NCBI GenBank assembly: GCA_947167315.1
Contig: CAMVHP010000021.1
Coordinates: 1-15,680, forward strand
Source: RGIG8782 sp017475895
Lineage (GTDB): Bacteria; Pseudomonadota; Alphaproteobacteria; Rickettsiales; UBA1997
Direction: 5' to 3'
Length of the DNA: 15,680 nt
The translations under genes and the position numbers were made by a program. Below, in pieces: positions 7,324 to 15,246 of the stretch. Positions within the stretch are counted from its first letter, which is position 1. The number at the start of each line of letters is the position of its first letter. The notes beneath the pieces are model-generated. The model had not been told where the DNA came from and made no database searches. It was given only the letters and a program-made list of their open reading frames with translations.

Positions 7324-8700
7324 ATGGAAGAAAAAAATATAGGCGTAATAACCGGCATAAGTGGAAGTGTAATAACAGCGAAATTTAATGACAAGGTACC
7401 AAAAATATTAAATAAGTTGGTGTGTAGTAACATAATAGCGGAAGTGCTAGAGGGTCTGGAAAACAACGAAATTAAAGCTGTAGCTTTAAATTCAACAACT
7501 GGATTATGTTTTGGTGACGAAATAATTGATACAGGAAAACCAATAGATATACCCGTTGGTGATTCTCTAAAAGGTAGAATGTTAAATGTTTTCGGTAAAC
7601 CAATAGACAAAAAAGGAGATCTGATAACGGACGAGTACAGATCAATACATCAAAAACCAATAGATTTAATGGATCATAATACAAAAAGACAAATGTATAA
7701 TACCGGCATAAAAATAATAGATCTATTAGCACCTCTAGAATATGGTGGAAAAGCCGGTTTATTTGGTGGTGCCGGTGTGGGAAAAACCGTTTTAATAACG
7801 GAAATGATACATAACATGGCTTTAAATTATGATGGTGTAAGTATATTTTGCGGTGTTGGGGAAAGAAGCAGAGAAGGAAATGATTTGTATCATGAAATGG
7901 AAGAAGCTGGTGTTTTAGATAAAACTGTAATGTTTTTTGGTCAAATGAATGAACCATCAGGCACAAGATTCAGAGCAGCTCATTCAGCTCTAACGGCAGC
8001 AGAATATTTCAGAGATGTAAAAAAACAAAATGTACTACTGTTAATTGATAATGTGTTTAGATTTGTTCAGGCGGGTAATGAAATTTCTGGTTTAATGGAT
8101 AGAATACCATCACATGTTGGTTATCAATCAACTTTAGCCAGCGATATGGCAGAATTACAGGAAAGAATTGCCGGAACAAAAGATACATCCGTAACAGCCA
8201 TAGAGGCAGTTTACGTTCCAGCGGATGATTTTACCGATCCGTCAGCAAGTCACACATTTTCACATTTATCAGCCACAATATCATTGTCAAGAAAAAGAGC
8301 GGGACAAAAACTATATCCAGCAATGGATCCATTAACTTCAAGTTCTAATATTTTAACACCTAATGTTGTATCCAATAGGCATTATGAGTGTGCTAAAAAT
8401 GTTAAAAAAATACTAGCGGAATATGAAGAATTAAAAAATATTATTGCTATGTTAGGTTTAGAGGAGCTATCAACAAAGGACAGACTAACCGTTGCTAGAG
8501 CTAGAAAACTAGAAAGATACTTAACACAACCATTTTTTACCACTAAACAATTTACTGGACTTGATGGTAAATTTATACCAATAGAAACAACCATAAACGA
8601 TTGTAATAGGATTATACAGGGTGAATTTGATGGTGTGGCAGAACAGGCGTTTTTTATGGCTGGGGCTATAGATGATATTAATTTTAATAAATACAAATGA
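7324..8700 (+). CDS. atpD: N-type ATPase beta subunit (catalytic)
   Basis: Catalytic beta subunit of a rotary ATPase, cytoplasmic head, 458 residues. The P-loop GGAGVGKT is at 148-155, the catalytic GERSREGND region at 179-187 with Glu180, and Walker B LLIDN at 239-243. The lever motif usually written DELSEED reads EELSTKD (380-386), followed by ARARKLERYLTQPFF, a form I associate with N-type enzymes. It is the first gene of a D-C-Q-R-B-E-F-A-G operon. Having beta and epsilon at the front is the reverse of ordinary F-type operons, where alpha, gamma, beta and epsilon come at the end. Only a weak TAGGT-like ribosome binding site is visible. All catalytic motifs are intact. Confidence 0.95.
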   Translation: MEEKNIGVITGISGSVITAKFNDKVPKILNKLVCSNIIAEVLEGLENNEIKAVALNSTTGLCFGDEIIDTGKPIDIPVGDSLKGRMLNVFGKPIDKKGDLITDEYRSIHQKPIDLMDHNTKRQMYNTGIKIIDLLAPLEYGGKAGLFGGAGVGKTVLITEMIHNMALNYDGVSIFCGVGERSREGNDLYHEMEEAGVLDKTVMFFGQMNEPSGTRFRAAHSALTAAEYFRDVKKQNVLLLIDNVFRFVQAGNEISGLMDRIPSHVGYQSTLASDMAELQERIAGTKDTSVTAIEAVYVPADDFTDPSASHTFSHLSATISLSRKRAGQKLYPAMDPLTSSSNILTPNVVSNRHYECAKNVKKILAEYEELKNIIAMLGLEELSTKDRLTVARARKLERYLTQPFFTTKQFTGLDGKFIPIETTINDCNRIIQGEFDGVAEQAFFMAGAIDDINFNKYK

Positions 8701-8709
8701 TACAATATC

Positions 8710-9123
8710 ATGAATAAAATTTTAAATTTAAGAATTTATATTCCGGACAAACTTTTTCTAGAGGAAGTTGTTGTTAAGGTGTCAGTACTTGGAAAAGAGG
8801 GATTTTATACAATTTTACCAAATCATTTGGATTATGTGTCATCCTTTGAAGATGGAATCATATTTTTTAAAAAACAAACCGAAGAAAATGTATTTATTGG
8901 TGTTAATCAAGGTGTTTTAGTAAAATGTGGTAGAGAAATTCAAGTGTCAACATTTAATGCCGTATATGGTGGAAACACCATAGAAGAACTAAAGAATGTA
9001 CTAAAATCAAGCATAAAAAGAGAAAATGAATTGATAAGTATAGAAAAAAAAATAAAAACTTCCTTGAAAAATATAGAATTTGAATTATTTAGAAAAATAA
9101 AAACACTAGAAAGTTATGATTAA
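8710..9123 (+). CDS. atpC: N-type ATPase epsilon subunit
   Basis: Epsilon subunit of the central stalk, 137 residues. It couples rotor and head, and in many enzymes its C-terminal helices damp ATP hydrolysis. The N-terminal beta-sandwich has LPNHLDYVSSFEDGIIFF (37-54), matching the family's LP-x-H-x-D-x-V form, and GVNQGVLVKCG (64-74). The C-terminal 45 residues are Lys/Glu-rich and predicted helical, as in the usual hairpin. It starts 9 nt after atpD and overlaps atpQ by 8 nt. No clear Shine-Dalgarno is visible, so translation may depend on coupling to atpD. Confidence 0.9.
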   Translation: MNKILNLRIYIPDKLFLEEVVVKVSVLGKEGFYTILPNHLDYVSSFEDGIIFFKKQTEENVFIGVNQGVLVKCGREIQVSTFNAVYGGNTIEELKNVLKSSIKRENELISIEKKIKTSLKNIEFELFRKIKTLESYD

Positions 9124-9379
9124 ACTTGACAAAAAAATCTTAAAAAAAATAAAAAACAAACATGTTGATAGACATTTAGATGACGAGCACAGAAAGGTTG
9201 TTGTGGCAGTACCATCACCAACTTTGATGTTTCTGACACCAATTCTGGTGGCAATATTTTTAGGCATATTTTTTAACTTCAGTAGGAGAGTTTTTATAGG
9301 ATGTATTATTGGTGGTGTTATATGTGGTTGTTATAATGTTTATAGAATAATAAGTAATTTGATGAATGATGATAAGTAA
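9116..9379 (+). CDS. atpQ: N-type ATPase accessory protein AtpQ (AtpI-like)
   Basis: An 87-residue protein with a charged N-terminus (1-30) and two transmembrane segments (about 35-53 and 59-78). The end of the second helix reads GCYNVYRII (71-79), resembling the conserved GC-x-N-x-x-R signature of the AtpI-like 'gene 1' proteins in N-ATPase operons. These accessory proteins are thought to help insert or assemble the c-ring; the precise role is not settled. It sits directly after epsilon, where atpQ belongs, overlapping atpC by 8 nt and atpR by 14 nt. Confidence 0.8.
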   Translation: MIKLDKKILKKIKNKHVDRHLDDEHRKVVVAVPSPTLMFLTPILVAIFLGIFFNFSRRVFIGCIIGGVICGCYNVYRIISNLMNDDK

Positions 9380-9647
9380 TATAGTTTTAGACATAGTATT
9401 TTTTTTATTGGGGACATTTTTAGATTTTTTGAATAATTTGTGTTTAAAAAAGACTATAGACATTTTTCTTAAAAGTAAAAACAGAAGTATTATAACTTTA
9501 GTGTTTTTGATGAAATTACTTGTATTTTTAATATTATTTATTATTATAAGCTCAATTAGAATTAGAGGATTGTATTTCACACTACTAGGATTGGTGGTGT
9601 CGAAGTTTGTCCTGTTATTGAATAACTGCGTAATTAAGAAAAAATGA
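9366..9647 (+). CDS. atpR: N-type ATPase accessory membrane protein AtpR
   Basis: A 93-residue hydrophobic protein with three transmembrane segments (about 5-27, 41-62 and 67-86) and a basic tail. Position, size and topology match AtpR, a small protein found only in N-type ATPase operons and proposed to interact with the c-subunits. The pattern FLMK (48-51) and GLVVSK (75-80) lines up with places where I remember conserved Arg in AtpR; here both are Lys (50 and 80). A second ATG follows the first at once, and either could be used. It overlaps atpQ by 14 nt and atpB by 4 nt (ATGA). Confidence 0.75.
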   Translation: MMISNIVLDIVFFLLGTFLDFLNNLCLKKTIDIFLKSKNRSIITLVFLMKLLVFLILFIIISSIRIRGLYFTLLGLVVSKFVLLLNNCVIKKK

Positions 9648-10321
9648 ACATATCTACCGACGATCTAGTACTATTTGAGAGCGGCTTTGTAACAATAAAC
9701 GGAACCCTGATTTTTTCTTGGATCGTGATGTTTATAATGGTGGGAACAGCCATTCTTTTAAGGCTGCAGTTAAATAAAAACAAAAACAACTACAGAGAAG
9801 AACCAACAAAACTACAGAACTTTTTTGAATCGCTGGTTGAGGTAATAGAACAGCAGGTAAAGACAATAAGTACAAAACAAATCGATGTCGTTTTTCCTTT
9901 CATTGCTACATTATTTATGTATATTTTAGTTTCCAATTTAATTTCACTAATACCTGTTTTAGATTCACCTACCGGCTCGCTGTCAACAACACTTGCTCTA
10001 GCGCTGAGCATGTTTATATTCTCAATATTCGTTGGCATAAAGGACAAGGGTTTTTATGGTTACATAAAAAAATATTTTAAACCTGTATTTTTAATGTTAC
10101 CACTAAACATAATAGGTGAATTATCAAGAATTATTTCCCTATCAATGAGACTTTATGGTAATATTATGAGTTCCGGTGCAGTCACTTTTATATTGACAAA
10201 TATATCATTTTTGTCCATTGGTTTTCCGATTATGATAGATTTGTTGGGTACTATAAGTGGAATTATACAGGCCTATATATTTTCAATATTGTCAATGGTA
10301 GCAATATCATCTGATGATTAG
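9644..10321 (+). CDS. atpB: N-type ATPase subunit a (membrane stator)
   Basis: Subunit a, 225 residues, forms the ion half-channels beside the c-ring. About five hydrophobic segments are visible (near 22-42, 83-104, 113-131, 146-162 and 180-220). The essential stator arginine is Arg169 in SLSMRLYGN (165-173), corresponding to Arg210 of E. coli. The C-terminal helix contains GIIQAYIFSILSMVAIS, the standard end of the family. The protein is shorter than E. coli subunit a, which agrees with my memory of N-type enzymes. It begins with a 4-nt overlap with atpR. Confidence 0.93.
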   Translation: MNISTDDLVLFESGFVTINGTLIFSWIVMFIMVGTAILLRLQLNKNKNNYREEPTKLQNFFESLVEVIEQQVKTISTKQIDVVFPFIATLFMYILVSNLISLIPVLDSPTGSLSTTLALALSMFIFSIFVGIKDKGFYGYIKKYFKPVFLMLPLNIIGELSRIISLSMRLYGNIMSSGAVTFILTNISFLSIGFPIMIDLLGTISGIIQAYIFSILSMVAISSDD

Positions 10322-10347
10322 TTTATTATTTAATTATTAACATTTAT

Positions 10348-10351
10348 GGAG
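10348..10351 (+). promoter_or_regulatory. Ribosome binding site that decides the atpE start
   Basis: GGAG lies 6 nt before the ATG at 10358, an ideal distance. The upstream in-frame ATG at 10346 overlaps this site and has only A/T sequence before it; the ATG at 10355 is too close (3 nt). This favours 10358 as the start. Confidence 0.55.
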
Positions 10352-10357
10352 TTTATG

Positions 10358-10633
10358 ATGGATAGTTTAACATGTATAGCGGTGGTTTCAATAATTGCCT
10401 CGGTGGTATGTGTATCAATAGGTGCTACAGCCGCAGGTCTTGCGGAAGGTTCAGTGGCGAAACAGGCTATGCAATCGTTGGCACAACAACCGGATGAAGC
10501 TGGTGAAATATCAAAAACATTGTTCATATCAATGTCTTTGGTGGAATCTAGTGCCATTTACTGTCTTTTAGTTTCAATGATTTTAATATTTAGTAACCCA
10601 TTCTGGAATTTTATATTAACAAAAAGTGATTAA
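10358..10633 (+). CDS. atpE: N-type ATPase subunit c (rotor ring)
   Basis: Rotor subunit c, a two-helix hairpin of 91 residues from the chosen start (95 if translation begins at 10346). The polar loop has AQQPDEAGE (42-50). The ion-binding site is VESSAIY (62-68): Glu63 is the carrier carboxylate, with Ser64 and Tyr68 matching ligands of the sodium-binding Ilyobacter ring. Helix 1 carries Glu30 where that ring has Gln32, so two carboxylates face the site. This double-Glu pattern is typical of N-type c-subunits. Family comparison once suggested sodium coupling, but the Burkholderia N-type ring was reported as proton-specific with 17 subunits, so the coupling ion here is open. Gap to atpF is 2 nt. 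Confidence 0.93.
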   Translation: MDSLTCIAVVSIIASVVCVSIGATAAGLAEGSVAKQAMQSLAQQPDEAGEISKTLFISMSLVESSAIYCLLVSMILIFSNPFWNFILTKSD

Positions 10634-10635
10634 AG

Positions 10636-11376
10636 ATGAATATAAGTATTTTTACACTTGTAGTACAGATATTTAATTTTTTGTTTCTGTTGTTTATATT
10701 AAATAAACTTCTATACAAACCCATTATGAAAATAATGAAGGAAAGGAGAGATTATATAAAAAATAGTATAGAAAGTGCAGATAATAAACTCAAAGAAGCA
10801 GAAAAAGCAAGAGATGAATACCTTGAAGATCTAAAACATGTGGAGGACTATAAAAAGGGAAAAATTGAAGAAATCAATAAAGAACTTATTTCCTACAAGG
10901 ATGAAGAATTATCAAAGATAAAACAAGATTTGGAGACAAAAAAAACAAACTTTAACAGTCAACTGGAGTTTGAAAAGGAAGAAATATTAAATAATCTGAT
11001 TAGAAAATTTTGCTTTGGACTTGATGATTTTTTAAAGGATATTTTTACATCTTTAACCAATAATTCTTTAAATGCTGTCATATTTGATAAGTTTTTGAAT
11101 GAAATACTAAATTTAAGCGATGAAAATATTGATAAAATCAATAAATCCAGCACAACAACAATTAATTTTTACTCAAGCTACGAACTAAATCAAGAGGAAA
11201 AAGACAGAGCCAAAAGCGTATTTGAAAAAACAGGAGTGGTAAATAAACAAATTGATTTTGTTGTTGATGAAAATATGATTTTTGGAAACAGAATAACTGT
11301 TAATGGTTTTGTTATGAATTTAAACATTCAAGACATAATTGATAGGTTTGTTTTAAATATTAAAAATAATGTATAG
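10636..11376 (+). CDS. atpF: N-type ATPase subunit b with delta-like C-terminal domain
   Basis: Peripheral stalk subunit, 246 residues, much longer than the roughly 156-residue E. coli b. One N-terminal membrane helix (about 4-24) is followed by the conserved YKPIMKIMKERRDYI (27-41) and a long charged coiled coil to about 120. The C-terminal part (about 172-240) resembles the end of subunit delta (OSCP): NFYSSYELNQEEKDRA, then IDFVVDENMIFGNRITVNG, then IQDIIDRF. No atpH gene is present, so this domain probably takes delta's place in holding the alpha subunits. It starts 2 nt after atpE and overlaps the longer reading of atpA. Confidence 0.88.
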   Translation: MNISIFTLVVQIFNFLFLLFILNKLLYKPIMKIMKERRDYIKNSIESADNKLKEAEKARDEYLEDLKHVEDYKKGKIEEINKELISYKDEELSKIKQDLETKKTNFNSQLEFEKEEILNNLIRKFCFGLDDFLKDIFTSLTNNSLNAVIFDKFLNEILNLSDENIDKINKSSTTTINFYSSYELNQEEKDRAKSVFEKTGVVNKQIDFVVDENMIFGNRITVNGFVMNLNIQDIIDRFVLNIKNNV

Positions 11377-11379
11377 GTG
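11375..11379 (+). promoter_or_regulatory. Ribosome binding site that decides the atpA start
   Basis: AGGTG lies 7 nt before the ATG at 11387. The upstream in-frame ATG at 11369 has only A/T before it and would add MYRCGY, which is not typical of alpha subunits. Confidence 0.6.
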
Positions 11380-11386
11380 TGGATAC

Positions 11387-12901
11387 ATGTTTCAGGATAG
11401 AGTTTTGGAAAAATTCAACAATTTACTACAGTCCGTTTCAACATCTAAAATCAAAGGTGTAAATATCGAAGAAATAGCAACGGTTGTGGAGGTTAATTCC
11501 TACATAGTTGTCGCTGAAGGTTTTACCAAAATATCCTGTGATGAATGTGTCATTATAAATAATAGATATTTTGGTATAGTATCAGTAATAGACAGAAATA
11601 TTGTAAAAATAACACTATTAGATAAAACAAACAACATAAAAATCGGTGATACGGTAAAAAGAACATTTAAAACCTTAAGTGTTTCAGTCGGCGATTCAGT
11701 AATTGGTAGAGTTGTGGACGGTTTGGGAAGAGCGATAGACGACAAAGGAAAAATAGAAACCGTGGAAACTTTACCGGTGGAAAGACCCGCTGTTGACATA
11801 ATAAACAGACAATCAGTTAAAGAACCAATTGAAACCGGAATAAAAGTTATAGATTCTCTAATACCGATAGGAAGAGGACAGAGGGAACTAATATTAGGGG
11901 ATAGACAAACAGGTAAAACATCTATAGCAATAGATGCAATCTTAAATCAAAAAAATAGTGATGTTATTTGTATATATTGTTCCATAGGACAAAGAGATAG
12001 CTCAATGGCAAATATTTTAAAAACATTAAAAAACAACGGAGCAATGAGCTATACAGTGGTTGTTCATGCGGGAGCTGACGAAGTGGCTGGACAAAGATTT
12101 ATAGCACCATATACAGCCACAAGCATTGGTGAATATTTTATGAATAAGGGAAAACATGTTTTAATTGTTTACGATGATTTAAGTAAACACGCAAAAGCAT
12201 ATAGGGAAATATCATTACTTCTGGAGAAAAATCCCGGAAGAGAAGCGTATCCAGCAGATATATTCTACATACATTCAAGATTACTAGAAAGATCAACAAA
12301 AATGAAAGATGAATTTGGTGGTGGCTCAATTACATCTTTACCAATAATAGAAACAGAAGCGGAAAATATGTCGGCCTATATACCGACTAACGTTATATCA
12401 ATTACAGATGGACAGATATATTTAAGTCCGAGTTTATTTAGAAAGGGTGTTTTACCGGCTGTTGATGTTAGTAAATCCGTATCTAGAGTTGGTAGTTCAG
12501 CACAATTACCGGCCTATAAACAAGCCGTAGCTACACTGGGAATAGAATATTCACAATTTGAAGAACTTGAATCGTTTTCAAAATTTTCAACATCTTTAGA
12601 TGAAACAACGGAAAAAATTATCAATAGAGGATATAGAATTAGAGAATTTTTAAAACAAAGAAATGGTAACACTTTAAGATCATATGAACAGGTTGCAATT
12701 TTGTTATGTTTAAACGCTGGTATATTTGATGATGTGGATGTTGTTGATATGAGAACAGTACAGGAAACTGTGGTTGATATGGCAAATAAGGATGATAACA
12801 ACATTAGAGAGTTGGTGGAAAATGGAAACAAGTTATCACAGGAAGTCATAAACAACTTTATTATGAACGTAAAAGTAAGACTGGAAAAGCAAAATGGATA
12901 A
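11387..12901 (+). CDS. atpA: N-type ATPase alpha subunit
   Basis: Non-catalytic nucleotide-binding alpha subunit of the head, 504 residues from the chosen start. The P-loop is GDRQTGKT (171-178), where the Gln is typical of alpha. VYDDLSKHA (262-270) carries the Walker B region, and the arginine finger is Arg367 in SVSRVGSSAQ (364-373), which reaches into the neighbouring beta site. PGREAYPADIFYIHSRLLER (283-302) is a further alpha signature. The frame opens 18 nt earlier (11369), but the ribosome binding site favours 11387. It follows atpF by 10 nt and overlaps atpG by 8 nt. All key residues are present. Confidence 0.95.
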   Translation: MFQDRVLEKFNNLLQSVSTSKIKGVNIEEIATVVEVNSYIVVAEGFTKISCDECVIINNRYFGIVSVIDRNIVKITLLDKTNNIKIGDTVKRTFKTLSVSVGDSVIGRVVDGLGRAIDDKGKIETVETLPVERPAVDIINRQSVKEPIETGIKVIDSLIPIGRGQRELILGDRQTGKTSIAIDAILNQKNSDVICIYCSIGQRDSSMANILKTLKNNGAMSYTVVVHAGADEVAGQRFIAPYTATSIGEYFMNKGKHVLIVYDDLSKHAKAYREISLLLEKNPGREAYPADIFYIHSRLLERSTKMKDEFGGGSITSLPIIETEAENMSAYIPTNVISITDGQIYLSPSLFRKGVLPAVDVSKSVSRVGSSAQLPAYKQAVATLGIEYSQFEELESFSKFSTSLDETTEKIINRGYRIREFLKQRNGNTLRSYEQVAILLCLNAGIFDDVDVVDMRTVQETVVDMANKDDNNIRELVENGNKLSQEVINNFIMNVKVRLEKQNG

Positions 12902-13796
12902 TTTAGACGCTTTAAAAAAAGATTTAGAAACCACAAAAAGCCTACAGAGTATTATATCCACTATGAAATCCATAGCTGCCGTTAATATTAAAAAATATGA
13001 AAACGTTGTTTTTAATACTAACAAATATAGATCTAATGTCGATATGGGTGTACAGGCCATACTTGGTCAATATCCTAACATAATAGACTATATTAAATAC
13101 ATCGAAAATAAAACAGAAAATGATTTTACTAAAAAAAGAGACATAGTAATAATAATTGGTTCAAACCAAGGTTTATGCGGTAGATTCAATGATAAAGTTA
13201 GTGAATTTTATTTGGAAAATAGCACAAATGATAAAAACGAATATATAATAACTGTTGGTGATAGAATCGGTATGCTTCTGACAGCTCAACATATAAAATT
13301 TGATAAACACTTTTCTACACCAAACTCAATAAATGCAATTATTAAACTTGTTTATGAATTGTTTAACATAATAGAAGCATTTTTGAAAAAAAATATGTTA
13401 AGAAAGGTCGTCATTTACTATACAACCTACAGCTCCGGTGATGCTGGAAACCTAATAAAAAGTAAAATATTGCCACTGGATAGGAAATATTTTAGAAAAT
13501 TAAACAGTAAAAAATGGCCCACAAATAATATTCCATTTTGGAGAACTGATATAAAAGTTTTGATGTCGGATTTAGTTCAACAGTATATATTTACAAACAT
13601 ATATCTTACAATAGTTAATTCAATGGCGGCAGAGCAAAAAAATAGATTAATGACGCTACAGGGAACCGAAGAAAATATAAGGGAACACATAATTGAAAAT
13701 AACTTAAAATATAATCAAATGAGGCAGAATATTATAACCAGTGAATTAATTGATGTTGTGGGTGGTTCTAGATTTTTAAAGAAAAGGAGGAGGTAG
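12894..13796 (+). CDS. atpG: N-type ATPase gamma subunit
   Basis: Central stalk gamma subunit, 300 residues, whose coiled coil turns inside the alpha-beta ring. The N-terminal helix has STMKSIAAVNIKKYE (22-36), and IIIGSNQGLCGRFND (85-99) is the core Rossmann-like signature. The C-terminal helix has NSMAAEQKNRLMTLQGTEEN, matching the conserved gamma ending, then VVGGSRFLKKRRR. The basic KKRRR tail is encoded by the same bases that form the miaA ribosome binding site. It overlaps atpA by 8 nt and is the last ATPase gene; no atpH follows. Confidence 0.93.
   Translation: MDNLDALKKDLETTKSLQSIISTMKSIAAVNIKKYENVVFNTNKYRSNVDMGVQAILGQYPNIIDYIKYIENKTENDFTKKRDIVIIIGSNQGLCGRFNDKVSEFYLENSTNDKNEYIITVGDRIGMLLTAQHIKFDKHFSTPNSINAIIKLVYELFNIIEAFLKKNMLRKVVIYYTTYSSGDAGNLIKSKILPLDRKYFRKLNSKKWPTNNIPFWRTDIKVLMSDLVQQYIFTNIYLTIVNSMAAEQKNRLMTLQGTEENIREHIIENNLKYNQMRQNIITSELIDVVGGSRFLKKRRR
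13785..13793 (+). promoter_or_regulatory. Strong ribosome binding site for miaA inside atpG
   Basis: AGGAGGAGG, the strongest Shine-Dalgarno in the window, lies 5 nt before the miaA ATG at 13799 and encodes Arg-Arg-Arg at the gamma C-terminus. It implies efficient translation of miaA from the ATPase transcript. Confidence 0.75.
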
Positions 13797-13798
13797 TT

Positions 13799-14776
13799 AT
13801 GAAAAATAACAACAAAATTATAGTAATTTCCGGTCCAACAGCCAGTGGTAAGTCCGCTTTTGCCATAGAGTTAGCTAAAAAACTAGATGGGGTTATTGTT
13901 AATGCCGATTCAATACAGATATATGAAGGGTTACCAATATTGTCTGCACAACCAGATGATAAGGATAAAAAAGAAGCAGAGCATAGGTTATATAATATTA
14001 TAAAACCAAAAGAATCAAACTGTGTTTTCAATTGGCTACAGTTAGCAAAAAAAAATGTTGATGAGATTTTAGAAAAAGGACAAACACCAATATTAGTTGG
14101 CGGAACCGGGATGTACATATCAAGATTTATCAACGGTATTAGACCGTTACCAGACACAAACATGGACAACAGAAATAAAATAAACTCTTTATACGAAGAA
14201 ATTGGTTGGGATAAGTTTTATGATATGGTTAAAGAAGTGGATGAAGAAAGTGTTTTAAAAATAAAAAAAAATGACAAACATAAACTTATAAAAACGTATG
14301 AAGTCTATGAGACAAGTGGTAAAAAATTAAGTTACTTTGAATCACTACCAAACGAGTTACTGTACGACAGACAAAATATCTTTCACATTAACATAATGCC
14401 AAAAAGAGAAGATACATATAGATTTTGTGAAATAAGATTTAGAATTATGGTGGAAAAATTAGGAGTTATAGAAGAAGTTAAAAATTTTCTAAAAAATAAT
14501 GAAGATGTTTTCAATAGTAACAGTTCGATTTTACATACGATAGGACTAATGGAAATAAAGGAATATTTAGAGGGAAAAATTGATTATGACACCATGCTTG
14601 AATTAAGCATAAAAGATACCAGAAATTACGCCAAAAGGCAATTTACTTGGTTCAAAAATCAATTTACAGATGTAAATGTAAGAATCAACACGCTGATAAA
14701 CTCCAGCACTGTTGCTGATGTATTAAAAAATACTTTAGAAAGTTATAATCTTTTTATATCACCTAAAACAGAATAA
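13799..14776 (+). CDS. miaA: tRNA dimethylallyltransferase
   Basis: MiaA adds an isopentenyl group to A37 of tRNAs that read codons starting with U. It is cytoplasmic, 325 residues. The P-loop GPTASGKS is at 12-19, DSIQ (37-40) is the conserved DS-x-Q motif, and GGTGMYI (101-107) follows. The C-terminal substrate region has YAKRQFTWFKNQ (near 278-289), close to the family consensus. It starts 2 nt after atpG, so it is probably cotranscribed with the ATPase operon. Its last 34 nt overlap the convergent lipoprotein gene. It looks complete and functional. Confidence 0.95.
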   Translation: MKNNNKIIVISGPTASGKSAFAIELAKKLDGVIVNADSIQIYEGLPILSAQPDDKDKKEAEHRLYNIIKPKESNCVFNWLQLAKKNVDEILEKGQTPILVGGTGMYISRFINGIRPLPDTNMDNRNKINSLYEEIGWDKFYDMVKEVDEESVLKIKKNDKHKLIKTYEVYETSGKKLSYFESLPNELLYDRQNIFHINIMPKREDTYRFCEIRFRIMVEKLGVIEEVKNFLKNNEDVFNSNSSILHTIGLMEIKEYLEGKIDYDTMLELSIKDTRNYAKRQFTWFKNQFTDVNVRINTLINSSTVADVLKNTLESYNLFISPKTE

Positions 14777-15246
14777 AATATTTTTTCGCCTATTAACTCG
14801 ACATTGTTGTCGCTTATTTTTATGTCATTTACATACTGTGAATAGTAGTTTTCAGATACCTCATTGTCATATACAATGTTACAACTACTATTCTTTGTTA
14901 CTTTACCAGCATTAACACTATAATTTACAATAATCCTATTATTAACTCTGCTTGTAACACCAGATGTACTAACTATGGACGTATTTGTCTTTTTTGCAAC
15001 GTTGTTTATTGTTACTGTACAAATATCACCATTAACATTATTAAAGTACAACCTAAATTTATCCTCTAGAAATTTTTTTATTTTTGAATGAAAAAGAGCA
15101 TCACTTGCCTCCGTTCCACTAAAAACCACCTTAAATGAACCACATCGTTCCGATACCCTACTCACCACGCTTTTGTTCATGAAACCACAAGAAACAACAA
15201 ATAACAATGAAACTAAAGCTAATATTGCGCTTTTGTTTTCTACCAT
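14743..15246 (-). CDS. Putative LPS-assembly lipoprotein (LptE-like)
   Basis: A 167-residue secreted lipoprotein. Hydrophobic signal residues 7-18 end in the lipobox VVSC with Cys20 as the lipidation site, followed by GF. The mature part has an amphipathic helix (about 51-68), alternating beta strands, and VTSRVNNRIIVNYSV (97-111), which resembles the T-x-R ... Y-x-L segment of LptE. LptE plugs the LptD pore for lipopolysaccharide export at the outer membrane. Similarity is by pattern only, and this family diverges strongly; an unrelated outer-membrane lipoprotein remains possible. Its start overlaps the upstream gene's stop (TAATG) behind a GGAGA ribosome binding site. Its end overlaps miaA by 34 nt on the opposite strand. 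Confidence 0.6.
   Translation of the reverse strand: MVENKSAILALVSLLFVVSCGFMNKSVVSRVSERCGSFKVVFSGTEASDALFHSKIKKFLEDKFRLYFNNVNGDICTVTINNVAKKTNTSIVSTSGVTSRVNNRIIVNYSVNAGKVTKNSSCNIVYDNEVSENYYSQYVNDIKISDNNVELIGEKIFYSVLGDIKRL

Noticed and set aside
7472..7966. Long open frame (164 codons) on the minus strand
   Set aside because: It is fully antisense to the strongly conserved atpD, has a Leu/His-rich composition typical of shadow frames, and lacks any recognisable motif.
13768..14169. Open frame of 133 codons antisense to miaA
   Set aside because: It covers the conserved P-loop and DSIQ region of miaA on the other strand and has no ribosome binding site or family features.
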